Assembly: GCA_900552645.1 (NCBI GenBank)
Contig: USAN01000001.1
Coordinates: 310,001-374,000, forward strand
Length of the DNA stretch: 64,000 bases
Source of the DNA: an uncultured Bacteroides sp.
GTDB taxonomy: Bacteria; Bacteroidota; Bacteroidia; Bacteroidales; Bacteroidaceae
Direction: 5' to 3'
Part shown: positions 59,028-64,000 of the stretch, in pieces
How the letters are laid out: each line of letters opens with the position of its first letter
Numbering within the stretch: position 1 is the first letter of the stretch
Notes under the pieces: model-generated
What the model saw: only the letters and a program-made list of their open reading frames with translations
Told to the model about the DNA's origin: nothing
Database searches by the model: none
Position numbers and translations under genes: made by a program

Positions 59028-62000
59028 ATGAATTACACAAAAGATGATTTCAAGTCTTTGTTTCAGGCAAAGTTTAGTTATACTGCATGGTTTGATATGC
59101 TTAAAGATTTCTTTAAAGCAGATGAACTTCGTACAAAAGCGGAATCTATTTCTGATCCAGCTAATTGCGACAAAGGTTACTACATAGGTGCGCTCAATAC
59201 TAATGACAGCTACCGCATTGGTCTGTTCTATTATGAAATTGGCAACAGCAATGTAGCTCGTAAGAAAGTTGGATTGCGTAATCTTGTTAAGACATTTATC
59301 AATCCAAATTGGGGTCAGTTTGATGCTGCTTTGGCTGTGTTTTCTGATGGCAATCAGTGGCGTTTGTCATTGATTAGTGATATTAAAGGTGAAGCTACAG
59401 CTGCCAAACGTTTCACATTTGTATTTGGCGAAAAGGATAATCTGTATCGTACAGCTATTGAACGTTTTGCCTTAATCCGCTCAGAGGGTGTATCATTCGA
59501 GGTATTGAAAAAAGCATTCTCTGTAGAAGCACTTACTGAAGAGTTCTTCAAACTATACAAGGATCATTATGAACGTTTCTGTGATTTCATCTACCAGAAT
59601 GCTAATAATGAAGACTATTTCGGCCCTGAATTTGCAGAATGGAACAGTCATGAAGATACGCAAAAACATATACGTGACTATGTAAAGAATCTAATGGGGC
59701 GCATTGTTTTTCTTCAGTTCCTTCAAAAGAAGGGATGGATGGGTGTTCCTGCCGATAGGAATGATTGGGTTGGAGGTGATGCCTATTTCATGCAACATCT
59801 CTTTGATTATGCATCAGAAGAGCAAAAAGAGGATTTCTTAGATAAAGTGCTCGAACCGTTGTTTTTCAACTGTTTAAATAGACTTCGTCCTAACGATGTG
59901 TTTGAAACAAACATTAATGCGATTGGCGCTGTGAAAGTGCCTTATCTGAATGGTGAGCTATTTGAACAAAAAGAAGTGGACAAAGCCAAATCACGTTTTC
60001 CCAAAAAGTATTTCAATGATTTATTGAATCTCTTCCTACAATATAACTTCACGATAGATGAGAATGACCCTAATGATGCAGAAATCGGTGTTGACCCTGA
60101 AATGTTGGGAAAGATTTTCGAGAATCTATTGGAGGACAATAAGGATAAAGGAGCATTCTATACACCTAAGGAGATTGTTAGCTATATGTGTAAGGAAAGC
60201 CTTATCTCTTATCTTTGTACACATGCAGCAGCTAAGCACAAAGAGGCCATCAAAGTACTTGTAAACAACCATCAGCTTACAGATAAACTACATGAAGATG
60301 TAAAAGCATGCCAAAAGATTAATAAGTACCTTCAAGATGTAAAGGTATGCGACCCTGCTATTGGTTCTGGTGCATTCCCTATGGGTGTTATGAATGAAAT
60401 ATTTTCGTGTCGTAAAGTCCTTCATGAGAATATAGAAGAAGATGTAAATGAAGAAACTCATGCACAGATTAAACGTGATATTATCCAGAATAATATTTAT
60501 GGTGTTGACATAGAACAAGGTGCGGTGGATATTGCTCGCTTGCGCTTCTGGTTGGCATTAGTTGTTGATTCGGTTCTGCCTGAACCATTGCCAAACCTTG
60601 ACTACAAGATTATGCAGGGGAATTCATTGGTTGAAAGCTATAAGGGATTGGATTTGTCAAATCTCTTGCATAGCGATGACTTGTTTGTTTCAACCAAAGC
60701 ACAAGAATTGCCAAAGTTACTTCGTGGATATTATCGTGAAATAGACAATGACGCTAAACGTAAACTACGCCAACAAATTGATTTTACGATTAAGCAGTGT
60801 ATCTACCTTGCTGGTATTCAAAATTCAGTAGAAATTCCAAATTCTGATTTTTTCCTTTGGCATACTTATTTCCAAGAGGTATTTAAAGATGGTGGTTTTG
60901 ATATTGTGATTGGTAACCCGCCGTATCTATTAATTCAAAATATTGAGGATAAAAATCTTGTTGCCTATTATAAGAGAATTTTTTCAGTTGCTTGCTATAA
61001 GGTAGATTTATATCACCTTTTTATCGAGTATGGTGTAAATATCTTGAAGAACAATGGGACGCTAACCTACATAAATCCATCTAATTTTTTAACAAACAAT
61101 TATACTATTACATTGAGGAATTTCTTGCTGAGAAGTAATAGTTTATATGATGTAATCAATATAGAAGACAGTGTTTTTTCTGCAAATGTCAACACTTGTA
61201 TTATTAAAGTGATAAAGGGTGTTATTCCTGATAGAAAAATCAAATATAAGACCGCATGTTTACTCAATAAAAAGCTTCAGATTACAACCAATTCAACTTG
61301 TTTAAGAGAAGACTATCTTGAAACAGAAGGAACAATAATTCAACCACTTGGCTGCGATGAGGAACAAGTATTGGTCAAAAAGATAAAAGCCGGAAGTGTG
61401 GAATTAGGCTCTCTTGCAAAAGTAAAGTTCGGGATGCAGTTAAGAAATAGAAGCATTTATCCATCTGATGTCATGGAAACTTATGATTCTTCTTTATTGA
61501 CTAAATATCATAGGAAATGTCTTACGGGGAAAAATATTGTACCTTATGGTTCTACACATAATGGATTATATTGTTATTTTAATACAGAAGCTAAGTGTGG
61601 TGGTTGCTGGGATGAAACTATTCATAATACACAAATAAAAGTTTTAGTAAGACAAGTTGGTTCTACTCCTGTTTGTGGTATTGATACTAATGGTTTTGCT
61701 GTGTTAAACAGTGCTTTTATGATTGTTTGTGAGTCAATAGATCCGTATTTTGCACTTGCATTAATCAATTCGTCATTAATGAAATTTTATTGGAGTAATG
61801 TGTTTGAGGACAAAAGAAAAACATTCCCAAAGATAAAAGGAACATATCTAGAGAAAATACCAATAAAAGTCCCTTTTGATGAAAGCATTAGTTCTATATG
61901 CAAAAATGTATGTCATAAGAAAAAACAAAATATTGATACAATCTCAGAAGAATATTCGATGGATCTTCTTATCTATAAATTATATGGCCTCACTTATGAA

Positions 62001-62060
62001 GAAGTAAAGATTGTAGATCCAGAAACGATGATTACAGAAGAAGAATACTATAAAAAATAG
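59028..62060 (+). CDS. Eco57I-like N6-adenine DNA methyltransferase with target-recognition domain
   Basis: 1010 aa. The N-terminal 200 residues (FKSLFQAKFSYTAWFDMLKD, then NSNVARKKVGLRNLVKTFIN) are the domain common to large Eco57I-like methylases; no nuclease motif (PD-D/ExK) was recognised there. Central class-I fold: LGKIFENLLEDNKDKGAFYT, motif I VCDPAIGSGAFPMGVMNE (D442), GVDIEQGAVDIARLRFWLAL, and the catalytic NPPY (630-633). The C-terminal 300 residues form a TaqI-like target-recognition domain (KVKFGMQLRNRSIYPSD; YKLYGLTYEEVKIVDP). It marks self DNA. The partner nuclease is probably the PLD-helicase. Confidence 0.88.
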   Translation: MNYTKDDFKSLFQAKFSYTAWFDMLKDFFKADELRTKAESISDPANCDKGYYIGALNTNDSYRIGLFYYEIGNSNVARKKVGLRNLVKTFINPNWGQFDAALAVFSDGNQWRLSLISDIKGEATAAKRFTFVFGEKDNLYRTAIERFALIRSEGVSFEVLKKAFSVEALTEEFFKLYKDHYERFCDFIYQNANNEDYFGPEFAEWNSHEDTQKHIRDYVKNLMGRIVFLQFLQKKGWMGVPADRNDWVGGDAYFMQHLFDYASEEQKEDFLDKVLEPLFFNCLNRLRPNDVFETNINAIGAVKVPYLNGELFEQKEVDKAKSRFPKKYFNDLLNLFLQYNFTIDENDPNDAEIGVDPEMLGKIFENLLEDNKDKGAFYTPKEIVSYMCKESLISYLCTHAAAKHKEAIKVLVNNHQLTDKLHEDVKACQKINKYLQDVKVCDPAIGSGAFPMGVMNEIFSCRKVLHENIEEDVNEETHAQIKRDIIQNNIYGVDIEQGAVDIARLRFWLALVVDSVLPEPLPNLDYKIMQGNSLVESYKGLDLSNLLHSDDLFVSTKAQELPKLLRGYYREIDNDAKRKLRQQIDFTIKQCIYLAGIQNSVEIPNSDFFLWHTYFQEVFKDGGFDIVIGNPPYLLIQNIEDKNLVAYYKRIFSVACYKVDLYHLFIEYGVNILKNNGTLTYINPSNFLTNNYTITLRNFLLRSNSLYDVINIEDSVFSANVNTCIIKVIKGVIPDRKIKYKTACLLNKKLQITTNSTCLREDYLETEGTIIQPLGCDEEQVLVKKIKAGSVELGSLAKVKFGMQLRNRSIYPSDVMETYDSSLLTKYHRKCLTGKNIVPYGSTHNGLYCYFNTEAKCGGCWDETIHNTQIKVLVRQVGSTPVCGIDTNGFAVLNSAFMIVCESIDPYFALALINSSLMKFYWSNVFEDKRKTFPKIKGTYLEKIPIKVPFDESISSICKNVCHKKKQNIDTISEEYSMDLLIYKLYGLTYEEVKIVDPETMITEEEYYKK

Positions 62061-62065
62061 TATAT

Positions 62066-63016
62066 ATGAGAATAGAAATAATAGCAGAAATAGAAGGACT
62101 TTTTATTATAGATAAACCTGTTGTAGCCAAATTGTTTCCGTACGAATTTAAAATATATGAAGACAATTCAAAACGATATATAAGTATATCAAAGCCAATC
62201 AAAGATTATCAGAATGTGCTTCCTCGCTCATTTACGAGAAATGGTATTACTGTAATTGAGGCAACTAAATATGAAGCTTATCAGGATATGAAGCAATGGC
62301 TTATTTATATAGAGGCTATGGGAGCTTTTAACTTTGAAGTTGAGAAAATTCATATTGATGAATTAGAGATTAAGTGGATATGTGAGACAAAAGAAGAACA
62401 AGGTAGCATCCCTATTTCATCACTGAAAAGAAGTCATGAGAAAAAGAAGGCTGACAAGCGGTTATGTGACTCAAATTTATCTAACATAATAATATTTAGA
62501 AAAGTATTGCCTGAAGCATACATTCCATACAGCTATTATAGACAAGCCAAGAACTTCTTTTATAAGAATGATTACTATTTTGCTTTTATAAATTACTTTA
62601 TGATGCTTGAATTCATGTTTGCTGATGGACAATTTCAACAAACTAAAGTAAATGCTAAATTTAGAGAATCTAAATTATTAGAATTATGTATTCTTACAGC
62701 ACTCAACATGCTTAAAGCAAACGACAACAACAAATTAAATTATTCATGCTTACTTGAAGAGTGTAAATTTAGGCATAAAGAGTTGAATTTTGAAGGAATT
62801 GTTTATGTTTTGGTTCAATTCAGAGGACTATTATCTCATGCATCTGAAAAGTCGAAATGTTATTTGTTAGATGTTGATAAATTAAGACCAATAACTTTTT
62901 ACATTAGTCTTGTTTGCTTTTTGTTGTGTGGATATATTCAAGTATATTGTTGCTCCAGTGAAGATAGCAAATTAAGAATGATAAATCAACGAATAAATGA
63001 GTTAAAGAATCAATGA
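62066..63016 (+). CDS. HEPN-like protein with R-x4-H motif (candidate RNase effector)
   Basis: 316 aa. N-terminal half beta-rich (MRIEIIAEIEGLFIIDKPVV, RYISISKPIKDYQN). From about residue 155 helical: FRKVLPEAYIPYSYYRQAKN, then DYYFAFINYFMMLEFMFADG, a long helix, and FRGLLSHASEKSK with R253-GLLS-H258. The helix-loop-R-x4-6-H pattern is the catalytic signature of HEPN RNases, and the region resembles Apea-like/MauJ-type HEPN domains. It starts 5 bp after the methylase and overlaps the next gene by 4 bp. In a defence operon it could be an RNase used in abortive infection; catalysis is unproved. Confidence 0.55.
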   Translation: MRIEIIAEIEGLFIIDKPVVAKLFPYEFKIYEDNSKRYISISKPIKDYQNVLPRSFTRNGITVIEATKYEAYQDMKQWLIYIEAMGAFNFEVEKIHIDELEIKWICETKEEQGSIPISSLKRSHEKKKADKRLCDSNLSNIIIFRKVLPEAYIPYSYYRQAKNFFYKNDYYFAFINYFMMLEFMFADGQFQQTKVNAKFRESKLLELCILTALNMLKANDNNKLNYSCLLEECKFRHKELNFEGIVYVLVQFRGLLSHASEKSKCYLLDVDKLRPITFYISLVCFLLCGYIQVYCCSSEDSKLRMINQRINELKNQ

Positions 63017-63681
63017 GCAGACTAAGCAAACTATATGAAGCCATGGAAACTCTTCGAAAGGAGAATCTTCCAGTGGATGAAAACCTTGAAAGGAAAGCAA
63101 ATGAGATAGAGGAAGAAATCATCAAAAAAGAAATTCTTCCAATATTGACTAAAAGTATAGAACCAGCACTCCAGCCAGTTCAGCGTGAGCTAGTATTAGT
63201 AGTTGACTATATTCCAGGACAGCCAATAAGCGTCCACCTAAGTCGTAAGCGAAACTTCACTGCTGATATGCCTGATGCAAAAGAAATTGTAGTTGATCCT
63301 GAGGTTACGCATCATCAGCGAGATAATCATAATGAAAATGATGATAAAATACTGCGTGGTCCGGCAAGAGATATGGCGGTATTCTTCCCAGATGGAACTA
63401 TTATTGCAGAAAAGAAAGCTGTAGACACTTTCTATAAAGTTGTTAAAAAGATAGGTGTAGCTGAAGTTCGTAGGGTAGTTGAAGAAAAGAATCTGAAATT
63501 CTGTAAAGTCCCAGTTATTTCCAATCGCAGGGATGCTAAATATGGAAGAAGTCAAAAAGACTTAGGTGATGGGTGGCTATTAATCACTCATAGCAACAAT
63601 CCAATGAAGAAGGAGTTTATAGAAAAGATTTCAGAAGCTCTTCATTTAGGTATAAAGGTAACATTGAATGATAATGTGTAA
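63013..63681 (+). CDS. Unrecognised protein of the defence-like operon
   Basis: 222 aa. N-terminus coiled coil (LERKANEIEEEIIKKEILPI). Residues 50-115 contain PALQPVQRELVLVVDYIPGQ and SRKRNFTADMPDAKEIVVDP. The C-terminal 100 residues form an alpha/beta domain: AVFFPDGTIIAEKKAVDTFY, then KVVKKIGVAEVRRVVEEKN, DGWLLITHSNNPMKKEFIEK and LGIKVTL. The shape recalls RAMA-like domains of methylase-associated proteins, but I cannot confirm this. Overlaps the HEPN-like gene by 4 bp, so the two are translationally coupled. Cytoplasmic. Confidence 0.55.
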   Translation: MSRLSKLYEAMETLRKENLPVDENLERKANEIEEEIIKKEILPILTKSIEPALQPVQRELVLVVDYIPGQPISVHLSRKRNFTADMPDAKEIVVDPEVTHHQRDNHNENDDKILRGPARDMAVFFPDGTIIAEKKAVDTFYKVVKKIGVAEVRRVVEEKNLKFCKVPVISNRRDAKYGRSQKDLGDGWLLITHSNNPMKKEFIEKISEALHLGIKVTLNDNV

Positions 63682-63690
63682 TTTTGCAAT

Positions 63691-64000
63691 ATGACCGAAC
63701 AAGATATACATAATTTATTAGCAGCAGGTGAGCGTGTAACTTTGGAATGCAAGAAAGCCCAAAACAGTTTACCAAACTCTATGTGGGACACATATTCAGC
63801 TTTCGCCAACACTTATGGTGGAACAATCCTTCTTGGCGTGTATGAAGACACTAAAGAGAAAGATATGTTGAAACGTTTCACTATTACTGGCGTTGATGAT
63901 GCAGATAAGATTCGCAAAGACCTATGGAATACTATTAATAGTAGAGAGAAAGTAAACATCAATCTTCTTCATGATGAAGATGTGCAGACTGTAAAGGTTG
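63691..64000 (+). CDS. AlbA_2 (Schlafen-like) domain protein, 3' end outside window
   Basis: From ATG 63691 the frame is open to the window edge (103 codons). MTEQDIHNLLAAGERVTLEC, then KKAQNSLPNSMWDTYSAFAN and TYGGTILLGVYEDT match the AlbA_2 fold (E-x-K...AFANTxGGxIxxGV). It is 9 bp after the previous stop, so it is part of the same operon. Related proteins are common in Bacteroidetes defence loci; some Schlafen/AlbA_2 proteins are nucleases, others ATPase regulators. The C-terminal domain, which would decide, is beyond the window. Compare the AlbA_2 protein at 42012. Confidence 0.82.
   Translation, partial: MTEQDIHNLLAAGERVTLECKKAQNSLPNSMWDTYSAFANTYGGTILLGVYEDTKEKDMLKRFTITGVDDADKIRKDLWNTINSREKVNINLLHDEDVQTVKV

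Noticed and set aside
55725..62060. Naming the operon BREX or DISARM
   Set aside because: A methylase and helicase with a PLD domain are present, but PglZ, BrxC/BrxL and DUF1998 (DrmB) are not.
1..64000. tRNA, rRNA or riboswitch sequences
   Set aside because: No recognisable cloverleaf, rRNA core or known aptamer pattern was seen on reading either strand; a covariance search was not possible.

Overview
The window is almost entirely mobile and accessory DNA from a member of the Bacteroidales (Bacteroides, Parabacteroides or Alistipes type). The evidence is a near-complete Bacteroides-type conjugation set (TraE, F, G, J, K, L, M, N, O), Bacteroidetes -7 promoter boxes of the form TAnnTTTG, DUF4099/DUF3945-type proteins, and DUF3987 plus MobV mobilisation genes. 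No rRNA, tRNA, housekeeping gene or CRISPR array was seen.

Region 1 (1-14,031, minus strand, GC-rich) is one long operon of an integrative conjugative element (ICE). It encodes an SSB-like protein, a GH73/M23 cell-wall hydrolase, an ArdC-like/MutS-I fusion, a degenerate M23 protein, membrane and periplasmic accessory proteins, a PH-domain protein, a toprim primase-like protein and a DUF4099/DUF3945 protein. A plus-strand M23 peptidase (14,277-14,915) diverges from it. The left end of the ICE is outside the window.

Region 2 (about 14,920-22,985, AT-rich) interrupts the ICE. It holds IS debris, including a transposase fused from IS110 and ISL3 parts, and a four-gene minus-strand operon: double aspartic protease, a glycosyltransferase with polypeptide-GalNAc-transferase motifs, a radical SAM protein with an N-terminal B12-binding-like region, and an S41 protease. 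It looks like a peptide- or protein-modification cassette, but no precursor peptide is visible. A truncated signal-peptide ORF sits at the ICE edge of the insertion.

Region 3 (22,985-41,465, minus strand) is the transfer operon, transcribed from 41.5 kb toward the T4SS coupling protein at 23 kb. It includes a DNA adenine/cytosine-N4 methyltransferase between traM and traN, two lipoproteins sharing a C-terminal domain, and two TraE paralogues.

Region 4 (42-49.9 kb) is the ICE control and integration end: an AlbA_2/ATPase-like regulator with a 10-bp repeat able to change frame, a toprim protein, a RepA-like ATPase, two excisionase-type HTH proteins, a frameshifted gene and two tandem tyrosine recombinases.

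Region 5 (50-55.1 kb, AT-rich, plus strand) is a second, mobilisable element. It begins with only the C-terminal stub of an integrase, followed by an HTH protein, a DUF3987 ATPase, a DUF6371-type protein, a hairpin-rich oriT-like tract and a MobV relaxase. Its integrase appears to have been interrupted, which suggests that the ICE is nested in it.

Region 6 (55.5-64 kb, plus strand) is a tight operon of defence type: XRE regulator, PLD-nuclease/SNF2-like helicase fusion, large Eco57I-like N6-adenine methyltransferase, a HEPN-like protein with an R-x4-H motif, an unknown protein and the start of an AlbA_2 protein that runs off the window. The best candidates for an undescribed system are region 6 and the radical SAM/glycosyltransferase/protease cassette of region 2.
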